A stretch of DNA of 64,000 nt from JAGPDF01 sp052035735 (GCA_052035735.1 JBPOHI010000007.1:1-64000), one strand, 5' to 3'. Counted from the first letter of the stretch, positions 43,362-52,093 are shown. Numbers and translations are program-made. Notes: generated from the letters alone by a model not told the origin.

Positions 43362-45824
43362 TCAAACGTCCAGGTTCTTCACGTTCAGTGCGTTCTGTTC
43401 GATGAACTGGCGGCGGGGTTCGACCTGGTCGCCCATGAGGATGGTGAAGATGCCGTCGGCTTCGATGTCGTCTTCGACGCGCACCTGCAGGAGCCTCCTG
43501 CGCTGGGGGTCCATCGTGGTCTCCCAGAGCTGCTCGGCGTTCATCTCTCCCAAGCCCTTGTAGCGCTGAATCGACAGGCCCTTTTCGGCGCCGCTGTAGA
43601 GCTTGGCCATCGCCTCGTCGAGCGATTCGTGCTGGGTGGCTTCTGCCGGCTCCTTCGCGCTCTCCTTCTTGGCGGCGGTCTCTTCCACCTTCTTGACCGA
43701 GAAGCTCTTCGCCGAGACCGCTTCGAGGCCGTAGGCGTTGCCGGCGAGCTGCCGGTATTCGGCCGAGGTCAGCAGGTTCCAGTCGATCCTCACGTCGCGC
43801 TCCACACCGTCGCGGCGCGAGCGGAACGAGATCACGCCGGTGCCGTGCTCGACGTCGTCCGAAATCTCGACACCGAGGAAGCCCGAGGCCTCGATGATGT
43901 GCGCCACCTCGCGCAGCTTCGCCTTGTCGGCGAGCGACTTCTTGTCGGTGAGGCCCCCCATGAGCGCCACGCGCAGGGCGTCTTCGGGATAGCCGCGGTC
44001 GGTCAGCTTCGCCATGTTCTCGCGGAAGGTCTCGACCTTCTCGACGAACTGGCCGAGCTTCGGGCCGCGCATCGTCCTGCCGCCGTCGAGAGTCAATTCC
44101 CAGCCGTTCTGGATGCGCTCGACGCGGAAGGCGCGGTACTCGCGGTCGTCCTTGAGATAGCTGTCCTTCTTGCCCTCGGCCACCTTGTAGAGCGGCGGCT
44201 GCGCGATGTAGAGATGGCCGCGGCGGATGAGCTCGCCCATCTGGCGGTAGAAGAAGGTGAGGATCAGGGTGCGGATGTGCGAGCCGTCGACGTCGGCGTC
44301 GCACATGATGATCAGCTTGTGGTAGCGGAGCTTGGTGAGGTCGAAGTCCTCGCGCCCGATGCTGGTGCCCAAGGCGGTGATGATCGTCTTGATCTCCTCG
44401 GAGCCCAGCATCTTGTCGAAGCGTGCCTTCTCGACGTTCAGGATCTTGCCCCGCAGCGGAAGGATCGCCTGGAACTTGCGGTCGCGCCCCATCTTGGCGG
44501 TGCCGCCGGCGCTGTCACCCTCGACCAGGAAGAGCTCGGCGAACTCGGGGTTCCTCTCCGAGCAGTCGGCGAGCTTGCCGGGGAGGTTCGAGGCGTCGAG
44601 GACGCCCTTCCTCCGGGTGAGCTCGCGGGCCTTCCTCGCCGCTTCACGCGCGCGGGCCGCCTCGACGCACTTCTCGATGACCCGCTTGGCGACCCCGGGG
44701 TTCTCCTCGAAGAAGGTGCCGAGCTTGTCGTTCATCACCTGCTGCACCCAGCCTTTGATCTCGGAGGAGACCAGGCGGTCCTTGGTCTGCGATGAGAACT
44801 TGGGGTCGTGGATGCGCACCGAGACGACCGCGGTCAGGCCTTCGCGCACGTCGTCGCCGGAAAGCGTCGTCTCCTTCAGCTGCTTCGACAGCCCCGAATT
44901 CTGCGCGTAGGCGTTGATCGTCCGGGTGAGCGCTGCTTTGAAGCCCTCGAGGTGGGTACCGCCGTCGCGGTTGTTGATCGTGTTGGTGAACGAGTAGATC
45001 TGCTCGCCGTAGCTGTCGTTCCACTGCAGCGCGACCTCGCAGCGCTCCTCCGGCCCGGCGTCCTTCTTGACCTCTTCGAAGTAGATCGGCTTGGGGTGCA
45101 GGGCGCTCTTGTTCTTGTTCAGATGTTCGACGAACGAGGCGATGCCGCCGGCGTACTCGAAATCGGTCGCCTTGTCGCTGCGTTCGTCCTGGAGGTGGAT
45201 CTTCACCCCCTTGTTGAGGAACGCCTGCTCGCGCAGACGCTGGGCGAGGGTGTCGTAGCTGAACTCGAGGACGGTGAAGATCTCGTTGTCGGGGATGAAA
45301 CGCACCTTGGTGCCGGTCTTCTTGGTCTTGCCGATCGCCGCGATCGGCGAGTCGGGCTTGCCGCGGCGGAAAGTCTGGAACCAGACCTGGCCGTCGCGCT
45401 TGATTTCGAGCTCGAGCAGGACCGACAGGGCGTTGACCACCGAAACGCCGACGCCGTGCAGACCGCCCGAGACCTTGTAGACGTTGTTGTCGAACTTACC
45501 GCCCGAGTGCAGCTCGGTCATGATCACTTCGGCAGCCGAACGGTTCTCGCCCTTGTGCAGGTCGACCGGGATGCCGCGGCCGTCGTCCTCGACGGTGACG
45601 CTGTTGTCGGAGTGAATGGTGACCACGACGTGGGTCGCGTAGCCTGCCTGCACTTCGTCGATCGAGTTGTCGACGAGCTCGAAGACCATGTGATGCAGAC
45701 CCGAGGCGTCATCGGTGTCGCCGATGTACATGCCGGGGCGCTTGCGGACGGCTTCGAGGCCTTTGAGGACCTTGATGTCCTCGGCGGTATAGGAGGCTTG
45801 TTGGGGGGTTTGCGGCTTGGCCAA
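43362..45824 (-). CDS. gyrB: DNA gyrase subunit B
   Basis: An 820-residue GyrB starting with TTG 45824 (GGAG 10 nt upstream). The ATPase domain has Glu-Leu-Val-Asp-Asn-Ser-Ile-Asp-Glu, Asp-Asp-Gly-Arg-Gly-Ile-Pro-Val-Asp and Gly-Gly-Leu-His-Gly-Val-Gly. The Toprim region includes Glu-Gly-Asp-Ser-Ala-Gly-Gly and Asp-Ala-Asp-Val-Asp-Gly-Ser-His-Ile. A mid-protein insert with Lys/Glu/Ala near 700 is longer than in E. coli-independent short forms. Together with GyrA it introduces negative supercoils. A promoter-like element lies in the 90 bp after recF. Confidence 0.96.
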   Translation of the reverse strand: MAKPQTPQQASYTAEDIKVLKGLEAVRKRPGMYIGDTDDASGLHHMVFELVDNSIDEVQAGYATHVVVTIHSDNSVTVEDDGRGIPVDLHKGENRSAAEVIMTELHSGGKFDNNVYKVSGGLHGVGVSVVNALSVLLELEIKRDGQVWFQTFRRGKPDSPIAAIGKTKKTGTKVRFIPDNEIFTVLEFSYDTLAQRLREQAFLNKGVKIHLQDERSDKATDFEYAGGIASFVEHLNKNKSALHPKPIYFEEVKKDAGPEERCEVALQWNDSYGEQIYSFTNTINNRDGGTHLEGFKAALTRTINAYAQNSGLSKQLKETTLSGDDVREGLTAVVSVRIHDPKFSSQTKDRLVSSEIKGWVQQVMNDKLGTFFEENPGVAKRVIEKCVEAARAREAARKARELTRRKGVLDASNLPGKLADCSERNPEFAELFLVEGDSAGGTAKMGRDRKFQAILPLRGKILNVEKARFDKMLGSEEIKTIITALGTSIGREDFDLTKLRYHKLIIMCDADVDGSHIRTLILTFFYRQMGELIRRGHLYIAQPPLYKVAEGKKDSYLKDDREYRAFRVERIQNGWELTLDGGRTMRGPKLGQFVEKVETFRENMAKLTDRGYPEDALRVALMGGLTDKKSLADKAKLREVAHIIEASGFLGVEISDDVEHGTGVISFRSRRDGVERDVRIDWNLLTSAEYRQLAGNAYGLEAVSAKSFSVKKVEETAAKKESAKEPAEATQHESLDEAMAKLYSGAEKGLSIQRYKGLGEMNAEQLWETTMDPQRRRLLQVRVEDDIEADGIFTILMGDQVEPRRQFIEQNALNVKNLDV

Positions 45825-45858
45825 AGTCAGGTTCTCCGGAGGCTGGTCGAACCTTAGG

Positions 45859-45888
45859 ACTGTATCACACGGAGGGTTCGTCGAACAA
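45859..45888 (-). promoter_or_regulatory. Candidate sigma-70 promoter of gyrB
   Basis: On the minus strand TTGTTC (45888-45883), an 18-bp spacer and TACAGT (45864-45859) lie 35 nt before the TTG start of gyrB. This is the only promoter-like pair in the 90-bp recF-gyrB gap. Confidence 0.4.
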
Positions 45889-45914
45889 GCGCCAAACTGT
45901 TGAAAATAAATAAG

Positions 45915-47012
45915 TTAGTTGGCTGAGGAGGCGCCCGATACGACGCCCTTGACGAGCCTCCAGCGGCCCATGCCTCCGGCGGGATCGAAGGCCTCCGGCC
46001 GGCTGCTCGTCGCGAGGGTTTGCGGGATGCCGGAAAACAGCCGCATGGCGAGCGCGAGGCGGTCGCGGTCGAGCTCGGCGTCGAGATCGTCGAGCAGCAC
46101 CAACGGCTCGCGGGCGTGGGTCGCCAACAACTGGGCCAGGCCGGCGAGCAGCGAAAGTACGAGCAGTTTTCTCTCTCCCGCCGAAGGGGAACGCCGCGCG
46201 GCGGAGCTCTCGAGGAGGATTTCGACCCGATCGCGCTGAGGCCCGACGAGCAGTTGGCCGCGTTCGCGCTCGCTCGCGGCCGCCGCGGCGAGCGCCTCCG
46301 TGACCGCAGCGGCGCTCGCGAGGGCGACCGGGGGAGACGGCTGATAGGTCACCCGCAGCGCGGGGAGGTCGGCGCCTTCGCGGTCCAGGAGCTCGCCGGC
46401 GACGGTTTCGAGGCGCTCTGCGAGCTCGGCGCGTTCCGCCGCGCGGCGGGCGACGAGCGGCGCCAGGAGGTCGTTCCAGGCCTCGAGGTCAGCGCCGCGC
46501 CCGCGGGCTGCGAGCAGATGGCGCTTCTGCGCCAGAACGCGCTGCAGCTCGAGGTGCTCGGCGAGTCGCGATGGACGGAGGAGGAGTGCCGCGCGGTCGA
46601 GAAAACGCCTTCGGCCTGCTGTAGGTCCTGCGGCGAGTTCGCGCTCGCTCTCGGTCCAGGCGACGACCGGCAGCAGTGCGAGGTGCTCGGCGAGCGTCGA
46701 CGGTTTCTCCTGCAGGGTGAGGCGCCGTCCCTCTGCCGAGAAGGCGAGACCCAGGTCCCAGAGGCCGTCGCGCTCGACCTCCGCGCGGACGAAGAAGTTG
46801 TCAGCGCCGCGCGCACAGCACTCAGCGAGCGTCGGCGTGCGGAAGCTCTTGCCGGTGGCGGTGAGGTAGATCGCTTCGAGGAGGCTGCTCTTGCCCGAGC
46901 CGTTCGCGCCGTGAATCAGATTGAAGCCCGGGTGCGGCCGCCAATCGGTCGGGGCGAGCGCACGGAAGCGGGCGAGCTGGAGCCGGCGAAGTGCCGCGGT
47001 CTCGGCGCTCAG
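45915..47012 (-). CDS. recF: DNA replication and repair protein RecF, likely CTG start
   Basis: A 365-residue SMC-like ATPase that loads RecA at gaps. Walker A is Gly-Ala-Asn-Gly-Ser-Gly-Lys-Ser-Ser near residue 35, and the C-terminal signature/Walker B is Ser-Ala-Gly-Glu-Arg-Lys and Leu-Val-Leu-Leu-Asp-Asp-Leu-Asp-Ala-Glu-Leu-Asp. The frame has no ATG, GTG or TTG near the expected start; the only ATG (47093) would give an extra 27 Arg-rich residues inside dnaN. A CTG at 47012 overlaps the dnaN TGA as CTGA and yields the normal RecF length, so translational coupling at CTG is the best reading. Confidence 0.9.
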   Translation of the reverse strand: MSAETAALRRLQLARFRALAPTDWRPHPGFNLIHGANGSGKSSLLEAIYLTATGKSFRTPTLAECCARGADNFFVRAEVERDGLWDLGLAFSAEGRRLTLQEKPSTLAEHLALLPVVAWTESERELAAGPTAGRRRFLDRAALLLRPSRLAEHLELQRVLAQKRHLLAARGRGADLEAWNDLLAPLVARRAAERAELAERLETVAGELLDREGADLPALRVTYQPSPPVALASAAAVTEALAAAAASERERGQLLVGPQRDRVEILLESSAARRSPSAGERKLLVLSLLAGLAQLLATHAREPLVLLDDLDAELDRDRLALAMRLFSGIPQTLATSSRPEAFDPAGGMGRWRLVKGVVSGASSAN

Positions 47013-48124
47013 ATGCGCATCGGCATGATGACGCAGAGGTAACGCTCGCCGGCGACCCCTTTGCCCTCTTCCGCTTGCGGCGAGCCGACACACTGGCTGT
47101 TCTCGTCCTTGAGCTCGAGGAGCACCTTGTCGGTTTCGACGGCGTCGAGAAAGTGGCCGAGATAGTCGGGGTTGAGGCCGATCTTGATGTCGCCGCCGGA
47201 AATCTCGCAGCCGAGGCTCTCGCTGGCGTCTCCGAGATCGGGGTTGGCCGCAGCGATCGCGAGCTCACCGGCAGCGAATTCGAGGCGCACGCCGCGATTG
47301 CGCTCGCCGGTCATGATCGCCACCCGGCGGACAGCCTCGGCGAGCGGCTTCCGGTCGAGGATCGCCTTCTTGTCGTTGCCGCGCGAAATGACCCGGTCGT
47401 AGTCCGGGAAGCTCCCTTCGAGGACCCGGCAGGTCATCTCGCGACCGCCGACGGAGAAGGAGAGGTGGTGCTCGCCGCGACGGAAGACGACGTTGCCGTC
47501 GCCCTCCATCCGCATCAGCTCCTGCAGGGCCTTGCGCGGTACCAGGACCGAGTCCTCGACGGCACCTTGGAACTCGTGGGGCGACTCGATCAGCGCCAGA
47601 CGATGTCCATCGGTCGCCACCAGCTCGATCGACTTGGGCTTGATCTTGAGCAGGGCGCCGGAGAGCTGGAAACGCGAGTCCTCGCCCGACACCGCGAAGA
47701 GGATCTTCGCCACCAGGCGACGCAGGGTCGCGAGCGGAACCTCCATCTTCGGCTTGCCCTCGACCGTCGAGAGCGAGGGGAAGTCCGCCGCCGGCAGCCC
47801 ATGCATGCGGAAGCGGGCCTTGCCCGCCTGGATGAGCAGGGTGCGCTCGTCCTCGACCTTGAGGCGCACCTCGTCGGCGACCACCGAACGGACGATCTCG
47901 GTGAACTTCTTGGCCTGCACGGCGAGAGCGCCCTCGCTCTCGACCTCGGCCCCTACGGAGCTGGTCAACGAGACGTCGAGATCGGTGGCGGCAAGTTGGA
48001 GGCTCTTCGCACTCGCCCTAAGGAGGATGTGGGACAGGACCGGGATCGTCGTGCGACGCTCGACGATGCCCTGCATGGGACTCAGCTCTGCAAGGAAGAG
48101 GTCACGCCGAAGGCGCAGTTCCAT
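47009..48124 (-). CDS. dnaN: DNA polymerase III beta subunit (sliding clamp)
   Basis: A 371-residue clamp. The start ATG 48124 gives Met-Glu-Leu-Arg-Leu-Arg-Arg-Asp-Leu-Phe, matching the family N-terminus (the open frame continues 48 nt upstream). The three structurally similar domains are visible: Arg-Thr-Thr-Ile-Pro-Val-Leu-Ser-His-Ile, Ala-Thr-Asp-Gly-His-Arg-Leu-Ala, and the C-terminal Met-Pro-Met-Arg-Ile, the hydrophobic-cleft end. It encircles DNA as a dimer and tethers the replicative polymerase. The stop overlaps recF. Confidence 0.96.
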   Translation of the reverse strand: MELRLRRDLFLAELSPMQGIVERRTTIPVLSHILLRASAKSLQLAATDLDVSLTSSVGAEVESEGALAVQAKKFTEIVRSVVADEVRLKVEDERTLLIQAGKARFRMHGLPAADFPSLSTVEGKPKMEVPLATLRRLVAKILFAVSGEDSRFQLSGALLKIKPKSIELVATDGHRLALIESPHEFQGAVEDSVLVPRKALQELMRMEGDGNVVFRRGEHHLSFSVGGREMTCRVLEGSFPDYDRVISRGNDKKAILDRKPLAEAVRRVAIMTGERNRGVRLEFAAGELAIAAANPDLGDASESLGCEISGGDIKIGLNPDYLGHFLDAVETDKVLLELKDENSQCVGSPQAEEGKGVAGERYLCVIMPMRI

Positions 48125-48401
48125 AACTTGATTCTCCGCTAAAAGCTCCGGGCACTGGAGAGAGGAAAACATAACATAGCCGTAGTCGTAGGTAGATGCC
48201 GGCGGATCTGCGGAAAGCGCCGCGAAGGGCCGGCGGGACGGGGGGCGGCAGGGCAGCGGCCTGTGGAATGCCGCCTGTGGAGAGAGCTCGACGAGCGGTG
48301 GAAAAGTCGGGCCGGCAGGGATTTGAACATTCCATCCGCCGGATATCCGCAGGCCATTCGGCCAATCTGCGGATTTCCTCCGCGAGAAGCAGAGAACGGG
48401 C
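48125..48401 (-). other. Candidate replication origin region between dnaA and dnaN
   Basis: This 277-bp gap has no gene. It holds several copies of GCGGAT in both orientations (48202-48207, 48334-48339 reversed, 48345-48350 reversed, 48369-48374), a perfect 10-bp palindrome CGGATATCCG at 48340-48349, and an inverted repeat ATCCGCAG (48345-48352) / CTGCGGAT (48367-48374). Three DnaA-box-like sites ending in CCACA/CCACC occur on the minus strand near 48260-48305 with one or two mismatches. The 48125-48185 stretch is comparatively AT-rich. It also serves as the dnaN leader. Confidence 0.4.
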
Positions 48402-49739
48402 TCAGGCGAGGTGGCGGGTCATGCCGTCGAGGGTGCGCTCGAGCTCGGCGTCGGTGGTGCGGAGCTTCTGGATCTTGTCGACCGAGTACATCACCGTCGA
48501 GTGGTGTTTGTCGTTGAACTGGCGGCCGATCTCCGGATAGGAGAGCTCGGTCAGCTCCTTGCAGAGGAACATCGCGACCTGACGTGGAAAGGCGATCTGC
48601 TTGGAGTTCGACTTCGACTTGATCTCGCTCACCTTGAGCCCGTAGTGGCGGGCGACGAACTTGATGATGTCGGCTGCGGTGGCGCGCCGCCCCTCCTCCG
48701 GGAGGATGTCCTTGAGCGTCTCTTTCGCCAACTCGAGAGAGAGCGGCTTGGCGGTGAGGGAAGAGAAGGCGACCACGCGATTGAGCATGCCCTCGAGCTC
48801 GCGGACGTTCGACTTCACCTGATAGGCGATGAAGAGCGCGACGTCGTCGGGGAGGACCACGCCGTCCTGATCCGCTTTGCGGCGAAGGATGGCGACCTTG
48901 GTCTCGAGATCGGGAGCCTGGATGTCGGCGATCAGCCCCCACTCGAAACGCGAGCGCAGGCGCTCCTCGATCGCCGGAATGTTGCGCGGCGAGGAGTCGG
49001 AGGACAGGATGATCTGGCGCTGGCTGGTGTAGAGCGTGTTGAAGGTGTGAAAGAACTCCTCCTGCGTGCGCTCCTTGTTGGCCAGAAACTGGATGTCGTC
49101 GACGAGCAGGACGTCGATCGAGCGATAGCGCTCGCGAAAGGCGTGCATCGACTTGAAGCGCAGGGAGTTGATGAGCTGGTTGACGAACTGCTCGGCGGTG
49201 AAATAGAGCACCTTGAGCTCGGGCCGCCGGGCGAGGATCTGATGGCCGACGGCGTGCAGCAGATGCGTCTTGCCGAGGCCGACCCCGCCGTAGAGGAAGA
49301 GCGGGTTGTAGCTGTGCGCGGGGCTCTCGGCGACGGCGCGGGCGGCGGCATGGGCGAACTGATTCGAGCTGCCGACGACGAAGGTGTCGAAGAGGTACTT
49401 GGGATTCAGCCGGTCGCCGGTCGGGGCAGACGCCCCCTGCGGCGCCCGCTCGGGGCGCGTCGAGCCGTCGGAGAGGCTGCGGTCGGTGGTCGTCGGGGCC
49501 GCCGTTACGGTGACAGAGAAGAACTCGTCGAACAGCTGGGCGGCTTCCCGGTCCAGGGTTTCGCGGTAGCTCTCCTCCAGGGTGTGGACAAAGCGCTCGT
49601 TGGGCGCGGTGAGCACCAGTCCGTTCTCGTCCTCGTCGTGGACGGAGAGCGGCGCGATCCAGGTGGCGTACTCCTCGGGCTCGAGGATGGCACGCAGGCG
49701 CTCCTGCAGGCGGTTCCAGTGGCTAGCGGCGGGGGGCAC
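48402..49739 (-). CDS. dnaA: Chromosomal replication initiator protein DnaA
   Basis: A 445-residue DnaA with GTG start 49739. Domain I (about 1-80) begins Trp-Asn-Arg-Leu-Gln-Glu-Arg-Leu and a linker follows. The AAA+ domain has Walker A Gly-Gly-Val-Gly-Leu-Gly-Lys-Thr-His and Walker B Leu-Leu-Val-Asp-Asp-Ile-Gln-Phe. Domain IV ends with Gln-Val-Ala-Met-Phe-Leu-Cys-Lys-Glu-Leu-Thr and Phe-Asn-Asp-Lys-His-His-Ser-Thr-Val, the DnaA-box recognition signature. It unwinds oriC and regulates its own gene. Replication genes in the same order follow: dnaN, recF, gyrB, gyrA. Confidence 0.97.
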   Translation of the reverse strand: MPPAASHWNRLQERLRAILEPEEYATWIAPLSVHDEDENGLVLTAPNERFVHTLEESYRETLDREAAQLFDEFFSVTVTAAPTTTDRSLSDGSTRPERAPQGASAPTGDRLNPKYLFDTFVVGSSNQFAHAAARAVAESPAHSYNPLFLYGGVGLGKTHLLHAVGHQILARRPELKVLYFTAEQFVNQLINSLRFKSMHAFRERYRSIDVLLVDDIQFLANKERTQEEFFHTFNTLYTSQRQIILSSDSSPRNIPAIEERLRSRFEWGLIADIQAPDLETKVAILRRKADQDGVVLPDDVALFIAYQVKSNVRELEGMLNRVVAFSSLTAKPLSLELAKETLKDILPEEGRRATAADIIKFVARHYGLKVSEIKSKSNSKQIAFPRQVAMFLCKELTELSYPEIGRQFNDKHHSTVMYSVDKIQKLRTTDAELERTLDGMTRHLA

Positions 49740-49870
49740 GGAGTGGGCTGGATATCAACAGGTTTTCCACAGTTTGCGGAAATCTCACTCGAGGCCGGGG
49801 GACGCAGCAGGAGTCGAGAGCGGCACTATATCGCAGGTTCCGCGCGGTCCGGCTGCGAACCCCTGCGGGG
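49740..49870 (-). promoter_or_regulatory. dnaA upstream region with consensus DnaA box
   Basis: TTTTCCACA at 49763-49771 (plus strand) fits the DnaA-box consensus TTWTNCACA exactly and lies about 25 bp before the dnaA GTG. A TATAGT -10-like hexamer is on the minus strand at 49830-49825 but lacks a good -35. The site fits dnaA autoregulation or a second origin half, as in bipartite origins flanking dnaA. Confidence 0.5.
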
Positions 49871-51655
49871 TCAGAGGCTGCGCGCGAGCTGCAGCCAGCC
49901 GGCCTCGAGCTCGAGCTCGAGGCGCGGGCGGCGGAGCACGGCGAGTGCGCCGTAGCGTTCGCGAAGGCGGGCTTCGAGGCGCGCCTCGAGACGGTTGCTC
50001 AGGGCGGTGACCAGGCGGCTCCCCAGACCGGACCCTCCGTCGCGCGACAAGAGGTCGAGAAACGACGGGGCCTTGGGCCGATAGACCAGGGGCAGCTTGT
50101 CGGCGGCGGGGACTCCGGCCGCCTCGCGCGCGAGCTCCACCGCGCGATCGAGGCCGCCCAGCTCGTCGACGAGCCCGACGGCTTTGGCATCCGTGCCGGT
50201 CCACACCCGGCCGCCTGCGACCGCTTCGACGGCGGTGCGGTCGAGCTCCCGCCCGGCGGCGACATGATCGAGGAAGCGGCCATAGATCTCGTTGACGCGG
50301 CCGCGCATCAGCGCCGTCTGGCGCTCGTCGTAGGGCTTGAGGGGAGAGTAGAGATCGGCATTGGCGCCGCGCTGGAGCGGATCGTGGGTGATGCCCAGGA
50401 GCTCTTCCTGGAAGCGTCCGGTGGCGAGCTTGCCGGTGACGACTCCGATCGAGCCGGTGATCGTCGCCGGCTCGGCAACGATGCTCGTGGCGCGCGCCGC
50501 AATGTAGTAGCCGCCGGAGGCCGCGACATCGGACATCGAGACGACGACCGGCTTGATCTCGCGCAGGCGCTCGACCTCGCGCAGGATGAGGTCCGAGGCG
50601 AGTGCCGAGCCTCCCGGGCTGTCGACGCGCAGCACGACGGCGACGACGCCATCGTCTTCGGCGAGGTCGCGGAGCTCGGCGGCGATGTCGGAGGAACCGA
50701 GGAGCATCTCGCTGGCGAAAGGATCCGAACCGCCGCCGCCGCGCACGATGGCGCCCTGGGCGTAGAGGATCGCCAACCGCTTGCCTCCCGGCAAGCGGCC
50801 CGACGCGCGTCGCGCGTAGGCGAGAAAATCGGCCAACTCTGGAGCGTCCTTCTCTCCCTCCGCCGGCTTCTCCAAGCCGTCGCTGAATTCGTCCGGATAG
50901 GCGAGCTCATCGACCAGGCCGAGCTCGAGCGCTCTCGCCGCCGAGAGCGGCGCGGCGGCGACCCAGTCGCGCACCGTCGCGGCATCCTGCTCACGACCGC
51001 TGGCGATACCTTCGACGATCTGGCCGTAGAAGCCGTCGAGAAGGGCGTCGAGCGCCACCCGGGCGGCGGGAGAGTGCCGTACCTCGGTGAAGATCTCGCC
51101 GGCGCTCTTGAACTCTCCCGCGGTGAGGAAGGAGGGCTCGATGCGCAGTTTGTCGAGGCCGCCGCGCAGGAAGGGGCTGTCGGCATAGAGGCCGAGGAGG
51201 TTGATCTCGCCGGCGGGTGCGAGCGAGATGGAAGTACAGGCGGAAGCGAGGTAGTACTCCAGCGTGCCGTTTCCGCCCTCGCCGGCGGTCTCGAGATAAC
51301 AACGTACCGGCTTGCCGGCGCGATCGAGCTCGGCGATCTGACGGCGCAGCTCCTGTGCCTTGGCGAGCCCGAAGGCGGCGTCGTGGATGTGCAGCGCGAC
51401 CCCGCGCACCGCCGGATCCGTGCGCGCGGCGAGGAAGCCGCGGTAGAGCAGGCTCATGGACGCAGGCTGCTCGCTGCCGAAGAACGGCAGGGTGGGTTCG
51501 AGCGCCTGCTCCTCGAGCGGCCTGTCCAGGGTGAGGGTGAGGATCCTGGCCGAGCCCCAGGCGGGCGCCTGGTGGCGCAGCAGGAGATAGCCACCGCTGG
51601 CCAGGACGACGCCGAAGAGCGTGGCGAGCAGCAGCAGGAAGAAGAGCTTTCGCAT
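49871..51655 (-). CDS. sppA: Signal peptide peptidase SppA, 67K type
   Basis: A 594-residue membrane serine protease that digests released signal peptides in the inner membrane. An N-terminal membrane anchor (about 5-25) is followed by two tandem SppA-fold domains. The general-base Lys183 is in Gly-Glu-Phe-Lys-Ser-Ala-Gly-Glu of the first domain and the nucleophile Ser380 in Ala-Ala-Ser-Gly-Gly-Tyr-Tyr of the second, the split catalytic dyad of E. coli SppA. Val-Asp-Ser-Pro-Gly-Gly-Ser precedes it. I chose ATG 51655 since the frame before it lacks membrane character. A GGAGG lies about 14 nt upstream, a little far. Confidence 0.93.
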   Translation of the reverse strand: MRKLFFLLLLATLFGVVLASGGYLLLRHQAPAWGSARILTLTLDRPLEEQALEPTLPFFGSEQPASMSLLYRGFLAARTDPAVRGVALHIHDAAFGLAKAQELRRQIAELDRAGKPVRCYLETAGEGGNGTLEYYLASACTSISLAPAGEINLLGLYADSPFLRGGLDKLRIEPSFLTAGEFKSAGEIFTEVRHSPAARVALDALLDGFYGQIVEGIASGREQDAATVRDWVAAAPLSAARALELGLVDELAYPDEFSDGLEKPAEGEKDAPELADFLAYARRASGRLPGGKRLAILYAQGAIVRGGGGSDPFASEMLLGSSDIAAELRDLAEDDGVVAVVLRVDSPGGSALASDLILREVERLREIKPVVVSMSDVAASGGYYIAARATSIVAEPATITGSIGVVTGKLATGRFQEELLGITHDPLQRGANADLYSPLKPYDERQTALMRGRVNEIYGRFLDHVAAGRELDRTAVEAVAGGRVWTGTDAKAVGLVDELGGLDRAVELAREAAGVPAADKLPLVYRPKAPSFLDLLSRDGGSGLGSRLVTALSNRLEARLEARLRERYGALAVLRRPRLELELEAGWLQLARSL

Positions 51656-51839
51656 CGAGGGCGGGCCTCCAGCGGGCAAAGATAGCGTGTTCTGCCGCTG
51701 CCGGCCGGGAGCCGGGACGGCGCGGAGGTGGGGGATCGCCGGGCGGCGCCAGGCTGCCGACCGGCAGCGGGCAGGTGGACGGGAGGGGGGCTGGAATATC
51801 CGGCGGGTGGCACCTGTTTTGCTAGACAGTCAGAGCAGA

Positions 51840-52045
51840 GTCATCACCGTGCGCGAGGAGGTTCCACTTCCCCATTACCACCCCACCCAGAAGTTTCGAG
51901 ATCCGGTTGATCTCCACCCCTCTTCAAGCCCAGCCAAAACCCCCTAACTAACAGGGGTATAGCCACTTAAGAGCCAACCAACTCGGAACCTCTCGCCTGC
52001 GGTTCTTTTCTTCGGCCCCGGTTCAACCCGGGGCCGATCTCTTTT
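51840..52045 (+). ncRNA. Candidate structured RNA ending at a terminator
   Basis: A plausible three-way junction can be drawn by eye. A closing stem pairs 51853-51865 with 51985-51996 (one bulge). It encloses a hairpin 51898-51903 / 51909-51914, and a stem 51920-51924 / 51969-51973 that contains a further hairpin 51939-51943 / 51954-51958. The 3' strand of the closing stem can instead fold locally (GAACC near 51986-51990 with GGTTC at 52001-52005), next to the terminator at 52013-52045. The RNA ends before the mutY promoter element, so it may be a free-standing RNA or a switch. It matches no family that I recognise (not RNase P, tmRNA or SRP). Confidence 0.4.
52013..52045 (+). terminator. Rho-independent terminator (plus strand)
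   Basis: A perfect 9-bp GC stem (52013-52021 with 52028-52036), a 6-nt loop and a T-rich tail up to 52045. It points rightward, and there is no upstream plus-strand protein gene for several kb, which implies a non-coding transcript. Confidence 0.8.
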
Positions 52046-52087
52046 GGGCGACTGCCGTTTTGGCGGAATCCTCCCCAATCTGGCGGA

Positions 52088-52093
52088 TACACT
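52088..52093 (+). promoter_or_regulatory. -10-like element (TACACT) of mutY, probably leaderless
   Basis: TACACT ends 7 nt before the mutY ATG and there is no Shine-Dalgarno between them. It lies beyond the terminator, so mutY need not depend on the candidate upstream RNA. Confidence 0.4.

Noticed and set aside
52013..52036. Loop GGTTCAAC like a tRNA T-arm
   Set aside because: No acceptor, D or anticodon arm fits upstream; the perfect 9-bp stem with T tail is a terminator.
51840..52045. 6S RNA, tmRNA or RNase P RNA
   Set aside because: No RNase P or tmRNA core sequences; the folding is branched rather than the single rod with central bubble of 6S RNA.
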